Below, one piece after another: positions 33,372-44,048 of a stretch of 64,000 nucleotides of DNA (its first letter is position 1; the number at the start of each line of letters is the position of its first letter). The position numbers and the translations under genes are program-made. This stretch comes from Parelaphostrongylus tenuis (lineage: Eukaryota > Nematoda > Chromadorea > Rhabditida > Metastrongylidae): assembly GCA_019055375.1 (NCBI GenBank), contig JAHQIW010003952.1:62001-126000 (forward strand). The letters run 5' to 3'. The notes under the pieces are model-generated. The model saw only the letters and a program-made list of their open reading frames with translations, made no database searches and had not been told where the DNA came from.

Positions 33372-34998
33372 TGTAGCTGAAACTATCCAGCGATCAGTAC
33401 GCTCTGGCTACTGTAGCTACTCAGCTAGTCGAAGCTCCATCATTAAGCGATCGACAGATTCTTTCACCTGAAGAAGAACAGGTATATGGTGAACACGCGT
33501 TTTAGCAAAAACAATTCATGGGTAAATCATTTATTTTAAGGCATCTATGTACAATGCTGAAGGTAAATTCATCAGTCCGTAATGCCGTCTTAGCTACGCT
33601 CCACGTCCGGATCCGTTAGCTCCAAAAGTCACGGACTTTAAGAGTTCGTTATATAATTTTGTGAATATCGTACACAAAATACACAGGTTTACTCGCCTCT
33701 TTACAGACTATCTCGCGCGAGCTATTCTTCAACGAGGTCCTGCTGCAAATTTAGCTGCGGAGATGTATATTTCACCTGAGCTGCGAACTCATCTCACCTC
33801 ATCTCACTCATCTCATCTCGAACTCTGCGGACTGTCATGTACCACATGTCTAGTGCTTTTCGAAGACGATATAGATATTTATGATGGAGTTAAACATTGA
33901 CACTTTAAAAGGTAGAGGTCTTGCATCAACTCATTTTCTAATTCTTTCCTTACTCTTTATAACTTATTATGCTAAAATTAAAGTTTCATTAATAAACCTT
34001 GTTAGAGTACTCTCAGCTCTAACAAATACTTTCCAATTTCTATAAAATTCTTTTAAAGATCCCTGCCAACACGACCTTACCTTCTTGCCTTGCCGTAATG
34101 AAAGTTTAATTTTTTGTAACCTGTTATTTCGAATGGGCCAAACCGAAGGGCATGATTTAGCTCGCAGTCTATAACAGCGTCCACGTATCAGCAGGAAAAA
34201 AATTCGATATACAGATTTTTGTTTGCATAGTAGACAGCTTCCTTCAACCTTTTTGCGTCACCGTGCTACGAAATCTGACACATTGGCGACGTCGCGTCGC
34301 GATCACCTGCTATAGCTGGTGTTTCGCCTTCACGCGAATTTGCATCGGCGTGCGTTGCCATGAAATTGAGAGAATTCTTTTGGTCAATTGGGGTCCTGTG
34401 GGAGCATTAGCATCATAAGTGATGAAATATAACACAAATGACTTTTATCGTGGTAAGTTTGAAAAATTTTTCCACTTTTATGTCTCTACAAGCAGGTCAC
34501 ATCCTTCCAAAAAGAAACATTTTTCTGCGATTTAACTTTGAGGCTCAGCCCATGAGCAAGCAGGATTCCGAAAATAATTCTGCTGCCTGAACTGCGTTGA
34601 AATTGTGTCACGGGTCATTAGAGTTTGTTGAGGCTACTATCCGGCTTCTGTTCCGGCCTTCATAAGTTGTGACAAAGCGCTCGACAGTGTAGAAACGAAT
34701 GCAATTCTGTCAGTGCCTGTCGACTAAGGTATAGACCCGTCCTATAGACAAACCTACTTGGATACTTGGACTAACCGTCCTTACGGATTGTGCGGACCCC
34801 AGCATATTTTCCATTTGTTTCTTCTTCTCGCGATAGTCGTCCATGATGGTAGGTTGATCTGAGCATGGCGGCTTGCGCGAGTTTTATGCCATAATCTGTA
34901 AAATATTGGCAGCTGCGAGTACAGCTGATTAATTCTTCTTACACACTCGTTCGCCTAACGTATGGGTGATCGTCGTAGAGATCGGGTATGACCACGTG
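33354..34998. repeat. Inner inverted repeat, left arm
   Basis: Reverse complement of 36881-38957. The outermost word CTGTAGCTGAAACTATCCAG (33371) mirrors CTGGATAGTTTCAGCTACAG (38920-38939). The innermost word ATCGGGTATGACCACGTG mirrors CATGTGGTTATACCCGAT. Arms differ by scattered substitutions and one large insertion on the right, so this repeat is older than the giant one. A CTCAT-rich microsatellite (33789-33822) occurs only on this side. Reading leftward near 34990-34785, RTE C-terminal coding is seen (antisense here). Confidence 0.85.
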
Positions 34999-35051
34999 GA
35001 GCCGCTTATATGACCGTCTCTGTACAACGAAATATTGTCGAATATTCCCTA

Positions 35052-35410
35052 TCGACAGAGACGATGATTGCATGAGCGCAGGGACAGTTTAGCAAATCTC
35101 TTGCAAAGCGAGTGGCGATAAATGTATTGAGGAAACGGGTAGGCCGCTTTATGCCCGCATAGAAGAACACCTAACTTACAAGCGTCATAATAGACGAAAC
35201 ACCCCGCTAAGCACATATTAAGCACAGAGGCATGATGGAGTAAAATTTGATATAGAGATTACAATCCTTGCGCACGAACAAGGAACATCAGCGCGAAAGA
35301 TTTTAGAAGCATTTTGAATTAACGCGACAAATCCAATTATAGACCGCAGGGAAAAATGCCTTGTTATCACCCGTGATATGAGCCAGTATATAGGACTGCT
35401 ATTTTGATGG
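35052..35410 (+). pseudogene. Penelope-like element GIY-YIG endonuclease fragment
   Basis: The plus strand reads RDDDCMSAGTV, a stop, QISCKASGDKCIEETGRPLY and ARIEEHL. It then continues TPLSTY, a stop, AQRHDGVKFDIEITILAHEQ and RREKCLVITRD. This is the order of the C-terminal GIY-YIG nuclease of nematode Penelope-like elements (C..CG..YIGETGR.L..R..EH). In an intact element it nicks target DNA for retrotransposition. Stops, a changed first Tyr region (KCIEETG) and the absence of any reverse transcriptase part make it a dead 3' fragment. It lies in the spacer of the inner inverted repeat. Confidence 0.65.
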
Positions 35411-35849
35411 TTAAAGTGCATTACGAGCCTGTGTGATCTTCTCCTGGTGTGATATCCACTTGAATTATTCAGTGTAAGACATCTAAGAAGGCGATATGTT
35501 GAAAGTTGATTGTAGACAACTTGACCATTCCCGGCTTTGCAGAAGGCAAACTGTTAACACGTCAGCTGTTTGAATAAATGTTGATATAACACCTCGTGTT
35601 AAGATTAAAAAGAAAATTATAAGTAACTAAACAATTTTTATTCTCAGTCAAGATTAACAGTGCGTAGTGTGAAGTTCACTTCACAAACAAAAGCTTGGAA
35701 TTAAAATCGGCATCTCTCAAGCTAGCGAAAGATTGCATAACATAGATTAAAATACGAAACAGTTGTCATTTATTCATTTTACAAAACTTGAACAGCTCCA
35801 AATCACATGGTAGTGCGGAACTCAGCGTAAGTTTCCATTCATTTCTCTC
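35411..35849. other. No recognised gene (spacer of inner inverted repeat)
   Basis: About 440 bases of AT-rich sequence between the Penelope-like and RTE fragments. No exon or repeat recognised. Confidence 0.4.
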
Positions 35850-36640
35850 ATGTGCAATTGTCGTCATGGTGGTGGTCTACTTCGAGCATGGCAATCTACG
35901 CGAAGCCCACTCCGCGACAAAAAGGTTGTTGCCATCTGCGGATGCAGATGGATATCACTAGCCACAAATCCGTCAACGTATTTGAGGGGTTTTTCAAGAG
36001 GACGCTTGCGCTCTTTTAGAGCCGAATCCACTGTTCTTTTCGTTTATCTGTCATCTGTTCTTATTGAATGACCCGATCCGTCTGTGTTTGCTATCAATGT
36101 GCACATTTCTAGACCACGAAGATGAGATAGTTTTCGGAGATCGGAGCCCGCAAATCTGCTAGACGTTGTGAATGCCGATTAATTCCGCAAGACTTCGCTC
36201 AAGCGCCCTATGAGTGGTGCACAGATTCCTTGATGTGGATGTACTATCATACCGTGTCTCTATTGCTTAACATAGCGCTGAATTACTGATGAATCAATAA
36301 AGCAGCTCACCGCTTTGGGTCCGTTAGTATTTCGGTGAATTTTTTCAAAGGTTCGAATGCGGCCCACGCTGCTCTTCTGGTTCTGTCAAGTTTCTCCTTT
36401 TTGTTATTCTTCATATTGAATGAACGCTCAAGATACACGAACAAAGTGGTCTCCGTAATCACAGAATTATCGAGTTCAACTTGTCCACCTTCGCACCATG
36501 GATTCTTCGTCAACTGAGTGTTCGTCCTCTCATGCGTAGACCAGTCTCGTTTTTCGTTTCGTTAACTTCATAGAAAAACGTCCTCGCTTCACTGATAGTC
36601 TTCAAAAAAAACTATGTCATCCGAAAAACAAAAACTCAAT
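35850..36640 (-). pseudogene. RTE-type LINE reverse transcriptase C-terminal fragment
   Basis: Reading leftward: FFSDDIVFF near 36600 (the F/YADD catalytic block, altered), then NPWCEGGQVELDNSVITETT and LFVYLERSFNM, then RTRRAAWAAFEPLKKF. Decayed blocks follow (RALERSLAEL, KHRRIGS, TVDSALKERKRP). This is the thumb and C-terminal domain of RTE-clade reverse transcriptases. Several frameshifts and stops. No endonuclease part; 5' truncated as usual for LINEs. Confidence 0.75.
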
Positions 36641-36799
36641 AGAAAATTTTCCATCACTACGCGTACCTTTCTCGTACCCATCGAGCGACTTCATTATATA
36701 TTATAGTGCAAAAGCGATATGGGTATGGAGAGAGGTCAAAGGAAAAGTTGTATGTTTGTGTTGCAGTTTTGATGGTAATCAGCTAATGTTCGTATGTTC

Positions 36800-37085
36800 G
36801 CGTAAGGAAACACAGAAGGGCTGATCATATGATAGGAAGATCACACGACAGATGGACAGAACGATCTACAGACTGGACTTCATGTGGTTATACCCGATCT
36901 CTACGACGATCACCCACACGCTAAGCGAACGAGTGTGTAAGAAGAATTAATCAGTTGTACTCGCAGCTGCCAAAATTTTACAGATTATAGCATAAAACTC
37001 TCGCCAGTCGCCATGCTCAGATCAACCTACCATCATGGACGACTATCGCGAGAAGAAGAAACAAATGGAAAATATGCTGGGGTCC
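36800..37085 (+). pseudogene. RTE-type LINE extreme C-terminus, at base of inner right arm
   Basis: The plus strand reads RKHRRADHMIGRSHDRWTER, then ANECVRRINQLYSQLPKFY, then SWTTIARRRNKWKICWGPH, the usual end of RTE-clade proteins (HW.GH..R..D.RWT, then W...AR.R..WK.CW). The part from 36881 on is shared with the inner left arm, so the RTE tail is a component of the inner repeat. Broken by a stop near 36915. Confidence 0.75.
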
Positions 37086-38957
37086 GCACAATCCGTGAGG
37101 ACGGTTAGTCCAAGTATCCAAGTAGGTTTGTCTATAGGACCGGTCTATACCTTAGTCGACAGGCACTGACAGAATTGCACTCGTTTCTACACTGTCGAGC
37201 GCTTTGTCACAACTTATGAAGGCCGGAACAAAAGCCGGATAGTAACCTCAACAAACTTTAATGACCCGTGACACAATTTTAACGCAGTTCAGGCAGCAGA
37301 ATCCTTTTCAGAATCCTACTTGCTCATGGGCTGAGCCTCAAAGTTATATCGCACAGAAATGTTTCTTTTTGGAAGGATGTGACCTATTTGTAGAGACATA
37401 AAAGATTTTTTGACACATGGAAAATTTTTTCAAATTTACCACGATAGAAGTCATTTCTGTTATATTTCATCACTTATGATGCTAATGTTCCCACAGGACC
37501 GTAATTGACCAAAAGAATTCTCTCAATTTCATGGCAACGCACGCCGATGCAAATTCGCGTGAAGGCGAAACACCGGCTATAGCAGTTGATCGCGACGCGA
37601 CGTCGCCAATGTGTTAGATGTCGTAGCACGGTGGCGCAAAAAGGGTGAAGGAAGCTGTTTACTAAGCGAACAAAAATCTGTATATCAAATTTTTTTCCTG
37701 CTGATACGTGGACGCTGTCATAGACTGCGAGCTAAATCATGCCCTTAAATTTGGCTCATTCGGAATAATAGGTTTCAAAAAATGAAACTTTCATAACGGC
37801 AAGGCAAGAAAGTAAGGTCGCGTTAGCAAGAATCTTTAAATTATAAAGAATTTTATAGAAATTGGAAAGTCTTTGTTAGAGCTGTGTAGTGTTTTAACAA
37901 AGTTTGTTAGTGAAAACTTAATTTAAACATAATAGCATTCGAAGAGTGAAGAAAGAGTTAGGAAACGAGTTGAAGCAAGACCTCTCTTTTGAAGTGTCAA
38001 AGTTTAACTCCATCATAAATATCTACATCGTCTTCCAAAAGCAATAGACATGTGGTACATGACAGTCCTTAAGTTAATATGTGAGAAGATAATGTAAGAA
38101 ATAGCTAGAACACTTACTAATGTTGAAAATAAAGGCAAACCAAGTAGGACAATAAATAGACAAAGAACACGGCAAGATATCACGAGGGCAAAACAGATAA
38201 TGACCTCTTTTTTGAAAAATATTCAAGCTGAAGCGCTCTTTACAGTGTGAAGACCCACTGATATCCAACACTCATTAGAGCAAAGCACGCTGTCCCAAAA
38301 ATTGAAAACCGTACTTGATTGCCAAAATATGATTATCACCGCTCCCCAAAAACAGAACTCGCTACAGTGAAATTGAAATTTTGAGCACGTTTTTTTTTTG
38401 GTGACAAGTAAACGTAAAACAGTGTTGCAGAAGTAGTGCGAACTCCGAATTGACAACACTCAAAGTGAAATTCTTGAGTAATTAGGGAGTTCACCCAAAC
38501 TAAGCGTAAGCCATGAGTTGAGTTCGCAACTCAGCTGAAATACACATCTCCACAGCTGAATCTGCAGCAGGACCTCGTTGAAGAATAGCTCGCGTGAGAT
38601 AGTCTGTAAAGAGGCGAGTAAGCCTATGTGCTTTGTGTACGAGATTCACGAAATTATATAACGAACTCTTAAAGTCCGTGATTTCTGGAGCTAACGGATC
38701 CGGACGTAAAGCGTAGCTAAGACGGCATTACGGATTGATGAATTTACCTTCAGCATTGTACATAGATGCCTTGAAATAAATGATTTCCTCATGAATTCTT
38801 TTTGCTGAAACGCGTGTTCACCATATACCTGTTCTTCTTCAGGTGAAAGAATCTGTCGATCTCTTAATGATGGAGCTTCAACTAGCTGAGTAGCTACAGT
38901 AGCCAGAGCGTACTGATCGCTGGATAGTTTCAGCTACAGTGAAAAATCTGCACACAT
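36881..38957. repeat. Inner inverted repeat, right arm
   Basis: Mirror of 33354-34998, longer because of an insertion of about 450 bases at 38070-38520. Its outer end (38957) directly adjoins the last recognisable XPO2 exon region, and its partner's outer end (33354) adjoins the giant left arm. Confidence 0.85.
38070..38520. mobile_element. Insertion present only in inner right arm
   Basis: Between words that are nearly continuous in the left arm (ACATGACAGTCC and GAGTTCGCAACTCAG) lie about 450 extra bases, AT-rich, without recognised coding. The left arm has a CTCAT microsatellite at the equivalent site. An unclassified insertion or a replacement; no clear terminal repeats seen. Confidence 0.45.
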
Positions 38958-39076
38958 GAACAATCAGGCAAAAAAATACTTGATCAAGGTCGTTGTACGA
39001 TTAGTACAACAAACTTAGATGATTGAACCTCTTATATCATCGAATAAAACACGAATAACAACAATAAGGTACGAAC

Positions 39077-39813
39077 GATCTCTTGACAGACCATCGTAGC
39101 GTCACCCAATATATTTGCTACTCCATTAGCAATAGTTCGTTTATCAACTATGGTCGTTGAATTTTGCAAGGTTGTCATTTCAGTTAGCATCACCTTCTCT
39201 AAGTGCATACGGAACATTCCTGCCTGCATCGCTTCTACGGATTGAAATTTCAACGTTTTTTTTTTACGTTAATTGGTCAGAATAGAAAAAAACTTTGGAA
39301 AAATGTGGAAAATCTACGAAACGCCTGTAAAATGACTCACGTGCAGGATTTTATATCTAAATGCCTTTGATTAAACTATACATATTACAATATATTGAAA
39401 AAAGTCTCATATACGTACCCTTGCAAGCAGCTCTGCTCCTCGAACAACAGCAAATTGGCAAATAAACACGATAAATTATTTCGTGAACTTGGGCGTTTTG
39501 CTGAACTGCACTCGTTGGAACATACTTTTGAGTAGAACACTCACTGGATCGTAAACACCTTGCGTCATCTGAAGTTCCGGAAGTAACACATATCAAATAA
39601 AAAAAAATATAAAGAACAAAACTCTTAGAGATGATAAAATCCTCAAGCAACAAACATCGTAACAGGTGATTGAATCGTATCTGATTTATACAAAATGCAA
39701 TGAGTTATTGATGTTACGAATCAGTGTAATGTCATCTACCAATAATCTAGAAGAACAAACCTCAACCACAGGCAGTATAGCATTAGCAGTTGAAAACCAT
39801 ACTGATCTAGAGA
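39077..39813 (-). pseudogene. XPO2 exons 20-22 (C-terminal region as far as preserved)
   Basis: Exon 20 (39813-39761) encodes SLDQYGFQLLMLYCL. Exon 21 (39568-39419) encodes VSVLLKSMFQRVQFSKTPKF, then a TAA (39476-39478) where a serine would be expected, then FIVFICQFAVVRGAELLAR. Exon 22 (about 39248-39077) encodes EAMQAGMFRMHLEKVMLTEM and ends MVCQEI before a GTTCGT donor. The acceptor of exon 22 is unclear. No further exon is found before the inner inverted repeat at 38957. Confidence 0.8.
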
Positions 39814-39895
39814 CTTTGATCCAATAAATCTCAAAAGACCAATCGAGATAAGCACGAGATAACTTGTAATAAAATACTACAAGACATTTGATTAC

Positions 39896-40330
39896 CTGGA
39901 GAAGTGCTGCATTAAAAGAGCCCCATGCTTACGCATCACCACTTCCGGGCAATGCTTCAAAATGTCTGAAAGATCGTTTACTTGCTAAACGTTAAACAAA
40001 ATGATTTAGTAGTTCGATATCCAACAACATACCTCCACAACTGACAATGTCGCAGGTATATTCGCTGAGCGTGCCCAAAGATCCTTGGAGAGTAAATATG
40101 GGAGGAAAGACACGTACTTTGGCTTGACATTTGACGAACGCGAGAGGGACGACGAAAGAAGCACGCCTGTCAAAACAGCTGCATCACAATCTCATAAATC
40201 ATATGTCAAAAAACCAAAGGACTTACCAGTGATCTATAGCGCGTAGGGCACGAGAGCCGGCATATCTTGGCCAAAGATCCTCTCCAGCAGAGGCATAAGT
40301 TAGCAACCAGATTGCCATCGGGAAGGCTTT
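39896..40330 (-). pseudogene. XPO2 exons 17-19
   Basis: Exon 17 (40330-40227) contains LMPLLERIFGQDMPALVPYA flanked by in-frame stops. Exon 18 (40166-40033) ends KYVSFLPYLLSKDLWARSAN followed by IPATLSVVE, the segment equivalent to VLWERTGNIPAL in vertebrate exportin-2. Exon 19 (39984-39896) reads QVNDLSDILKHCPEVVMRKH and ALLMQHFSR with a good CAG|GTAATC donor. Confidence 0.75.
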
Positions 40331-40439
40331 CTGTCTAAATTTATCCATTAATTAAGGTAGATTAAGAGATAACGAGAGTGGTTTTGATTTACTAAAAGTC
40401 TCATTTAACCACTTTTAGCGGTGATATGATCTGTCGAAG

Positions 40440-40570
40440 AAAGAAATTTGGCAGAAAAGAAATGCCGGTAGTGCACTGGATTTCACGCGCTCCCGTAAAG
40501 AATGAGATGCAGGTTTAAATCCTGTCTCAAGTTCAAGGATTTGCATACTACTCTGAAATACTTGCATACT
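40440..40570 (+). repeat. tRNA-like repeat, family B
   Basis: GCCGGTAGTGCACTGGATTT (weak box A) and GCAGGTTTAAATCCTGTC (box B) are followed by TTTGCATACTACTCTGAAAT, the family tail. It lies in an XPO2 intron. Confidence 0.45.
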
Positions 40571-41620
40571 TGGCTATATATAGACTTGACTTGATTCGCA
40601 CATTTTATGCTGTAAAGCGACCTTATGACTTTACGTTGAGGTTTTATTGCCATATATCATAGAGCACCGCTCATGGTTGTTGGAGTGTATCGCAGAACAT
40701 GTCTAACCACTGTGTCACAAATGCTTATATTGTCAGAAAACAACGAAAATATCACGGATTAGTAACATTTCTCACTGAAGGGCTACCAATCAGTCCAACG
40801 TGAAGCCAACAGGGCCTCAGAAAGCGACTTTGTATTTTCCAATATTCAACGGTGAATTTAACCCTTTATGTCCCAAATGGCATGTATATGTGCCATAGTT
40901 TTCAGCCTCTAGTGTTGTGCAGCAGAATAATTTATGCTGCACACAGCAATGGAAATATGAGCAGTTATCTGGTGAATTTGGGTTTTAATAAGACACTGTG
41001 ATAACTAAATGATCGAATATCATAAGAAACTTCTATAAAGACTTATATTATGAAGAAGAAATCGCATATGTTTCAATAAGAAAATCACATTCATGAGTAC
41101 CTTTTTCTGTTTAGCCCCTCCGAGGTGTTATTGATATCATTTATTGAATATCAGCGAAGCATGTAACAATACAGTTAATAATGCAGCATGCGTGCAACGC
41201 AGTTAATAATACAGCAAAATCACATTCTTTCAAAAACAACGTATTTACAACTGTTATCAAAAGTTTACTCACACTTTCCCCTTTTCATTCTAGATTTCAA
41301 AAGTCGTTCAACAGCTTGAGAAATGCCAATTTTGACACAATGCTTTGCTTGTGAAACAACCTTCATGCTACGTTTTACTCACGAAAAAAATATTATTTTT
41401 GGGATGTGTTACTTACTGTTACATACGTTACTACGTTACGTCACAATGAATTCTCTGATATTATGTAACGAATATATGATGTCGAGCGAATTTTGTGTCA
41501 TGAACAAATGGAGTGTTAATTCACGAATTTATGTGAACGTACTTTTACCGGAAAGAGCTCAATTTCCCATGAACTTTTTTCTTTTCATGGTGAATTGTAA
41601 GGAATGTTGTTGCAATGTGG
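40571..41620. other. XPO2 intron, no other gene recognised
   Basis: About 1 kb of AT-rich intron. A 138-codon plus-strand ORF (41323-41739) runs into a TA microsatellite and shows no domain. I treat it as chance. Confidence 0.4.
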
Positions 41621-41624
41621 TTTG

Positions 41625-41633
41625 TACTATATA

Positions 41634-41698
<65 letters not shown>

Positions 41699-42043
41699 AT
41701 GCAAAACACTACATAAATGCATATATATTATATATATAAAAGGATAAAGCATAAAGCTCTCGGCGTCGATCAATCCCTGAGGGATGCGACATGCGTTCGA
41801 CTTCAATTTTTAACTTCGTTTGAGGCGTTTGAATGCACATCTGGCCTTTACAATGACTCGCGGTGGCCTCCCGCTGAACCGAGTCAGTGCTGCTTATCCT
41901 CCCAGAAAGCTTGAGACCTGTCTGGTACCAATTTACCGACCCCGGAGGGATGGATGGCTTGATGAGCCATGAGCGCGAGATCGAACCATTGACCTCGTGT
42001 GCGACGCAGAGCACCTCTAACCACTGCGCCACATGCGCTCTTG

Positions 42044-42088
<45 letters not shown>

Positions 42089-42090
42089 CA
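41625..42090 (-). repeat. SINE family A, best copy, flanked by TA microsatellites
   Basis: 41740-42040, minus strand. Head CATGTGGCGCAGTGGTTAGA (box A); GTCAATGGTTCGATCTCGCG (box B); body GGTACCAGACAGGTCTCAAG and CGCGAGTCATTGTAAAGGCC; tail CGCCGAGAGCTTTATGCTTT. It has the architecture of a tRNA-derived SINE of about 300 bases. TA runs at 41625-41743 and 42044-42087 border it on both sides, suggesting insertion into a TA tract. Confidence 0.85.
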
Positions 42091-42144
42091 AACAATTCTT
42101 TCGACAGTTTTTGAGTATCGCTCAAAACAATGTAGTCTGATAAC

Positions 42145-42725
42145 ATAATACAAGCCTTTTATGGGCCCTTTTACGGCACTTGAACAGTGCGAGTTACACG
42201 TTTCGGTATTACAGCCTCGTCAGTTGTACAGTGCCTTTCGATTGAGTCAGTTCTTCGCGGAAAGATATCCCCTATAAAGAGGAAACGGTGCCGAAATATT
42301 TACACTTGCATATGGCGATCGTATTTCCAAATGGCCTGTGCTGTACACTCGATTGCTCTTGGCTGGCAATTGTGAAATAACACACTACTTGTTTTGAATG
42401 GATTCTTGAGGCCGCGCTCAAAATTCAATATGCCTGATAAATTTTTTCAGCCATGCATGTGGTCTGTTATGGATGGGCACTTATCCAGTGCAATTCACGT
42501 GTTTCGATTATGCATATAAGCAAATGAGTGTACAACATTATCCGTGGTGACTTTTATGACTTGACGTAACGTGTAGATATCACGTCTACGGTTTCTCTAT
42601 GTAACGAGGTTTCCCCTCAAAAAGAATTGGCTCAAACAAGAGGCACTGTGCAACTGACGAGGTTGTCAAGGCCGAAACACGCGTGTATCGCAGTATAAAG
42701 CGCCCATAACAGATCTCACCCATGG
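42145..42725. mobile_element. Foldback element F copy (nested)
   Basis: The left end carries AGTTACACGTTTCGGTATTA and CAGCCTCGTCAGTTGTACAG. The right end carries CTGTGCAACTGACGAGGTTG, GGCCGAAACACGCGTGTATC and GCGCCCATAACAGAT, its inverse. A further left-end-like block (GTGGTCTGTTATGGATGGGC, CACGTGTTTCGATTATGC) lies inside at 42459-42515, so one copy is inserted in another. Same family as 51829-52372. Confidence 0.7.
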
Positions 42726-42799
42726 CTCAAAAAAACTAGCAGGCATATTGAAATTTGAGCGTAGTCTTAGGAAAACAGTTGAAACGAATGTTTTCCATG

Positions 42800-43577
42800 T
42801 TACTTTACGCCCTTGGATATATCCGCGAGCATCGTACCATGACAGCTGATAAAAAACCACTTCGCCAGCACTCAACGAAAAGATTCCTCCCGACCCACTA
42901 AACATTATTTCGCTATAGTCAGCAATCCAAAGAAAAATCACAACCTTCTTAATGAGAACACACATCGTTTCGAAAAGAAAAATGTGTACGGCGTCGGCGG
43001 GAGTCTTTATCGTTGCTTCCACCAACGACGACAATTTCGACGCTATCTAGCTACCATATCGTGCGGTTTCCTCCTAAAAACACCCACCAAGGATACAAGG
43101 AAGCAAAAGAATTAGAAACAGCTATCATCAGCTTGGCTATGAGCTAAAGCATACATCAAGTGTTGCCACACATCGTAAAACAGCTTTAATAAGGTATGGA
43201 GAGTTCTGGGCTTTCGAATCCACGTCAAAACTTCGCACGAGATTATTCAAAAGTGATCCCATAGGCACTTCTCTCGCCGTCAGCAATGATACCTGGAAGG
43301 AAAACGATGTTCCCGTCTTCTTCATAAGATGTCCGACTCAAAAGATCAGTGAATTTGTCGAGTTGCAGCTTTTTTAGTACAAAGATCTTCAATTACCTCA
43401 AAAACCATTAGATGCTTACTGTACTATTGGGCCGTTTGACCAACAGAAGCTTATCAAGAGCATATGCAGCGTCCTTCTGAAGAATCGGAAGCCGAGACGT
43501 CAGGACACGATTTGCTGCTTGCACCACCTCAACCAAAACATCGGCAGAGAGTTGGTTTCGGAACGTCATAACGAATT
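42800..43577 (-). pseudogene. XPO2 exons 13-16 (central HEAT repeats)
   Basis: Exon 13 (43577-43420) reads FVMTFRNQLSADVLVEVVQA and AAYALDKLLLVKRPNST; the family has YIMIFRNQ at this site. The base pair before it is AA, not AG, so the acceptor seems lost. Exon 14 (43292-43155), after CTTCCAG, reads VSLLTAREVPMGSLLNNLVR. Exon 15 (43073-42945) reads EETARYGS, TAG (43047-43049), IASKLSSLVEATIK, FETMCVLIKK. Exon 16 (from 42897) reads GREESFR, TGA, VLAKWFF. Confidence 0.8.
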
Positions 43578-43689
43578 TATGTAAAGGATATTTGAAGAGG
43601 AATACGAAGATGTTTAAGATGAGGTAAATATGCGTCATCCTCTTCATATGGATAATCTATAAAAATCTTCATTTCTACACTTTTAGCAC

Positions 43690-44048
43690 TCCAATATTGT
43701 TGAAAATATATATATACATGGATATATGCACACATGCACACATATATATACGTATATTTACATGTAAGTTTTGACGTGCGAATATGTATATATAACATGC
43801 ACACGTGTACACATGTATATAAATGTAATGTATACATGCTTATAGATTGCATACATATTTACACATCTTCCTCTCCATATGCATATACATACATGAATAT
43901 ACACATATTTATATATATATATATATATGTATATACATCTATATATGTACTTATATACATATACATACGCATACACATACATATATGTGTATACGTATAT
44001 GTATATGCATATATATATATATATATACATGCACATATATATATATCT
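43690..44048. repeat. ATATAC-rich low-complexity tract
   Basis: Over 350 bases of TATATG/CATATA/TACACA words. The several long ORFs here on both strands (Tyr, Ile, His rich) are products of the repeat and not genes. Confidence 0.85.

Noticed and set aside
33354..38957. Inner inverted repeat as an intact foldback transposon
   Set aside because: Arms differ strongly in length, contain RTE tails and show no shared short terminal motif with target duplication.
41700..42150. 145-codon minus-strand ORF and plus-strand shadows
   Set aside because: The region is a family A SINE with box A and box B and flanking TA runs; the ORFs are accidental.
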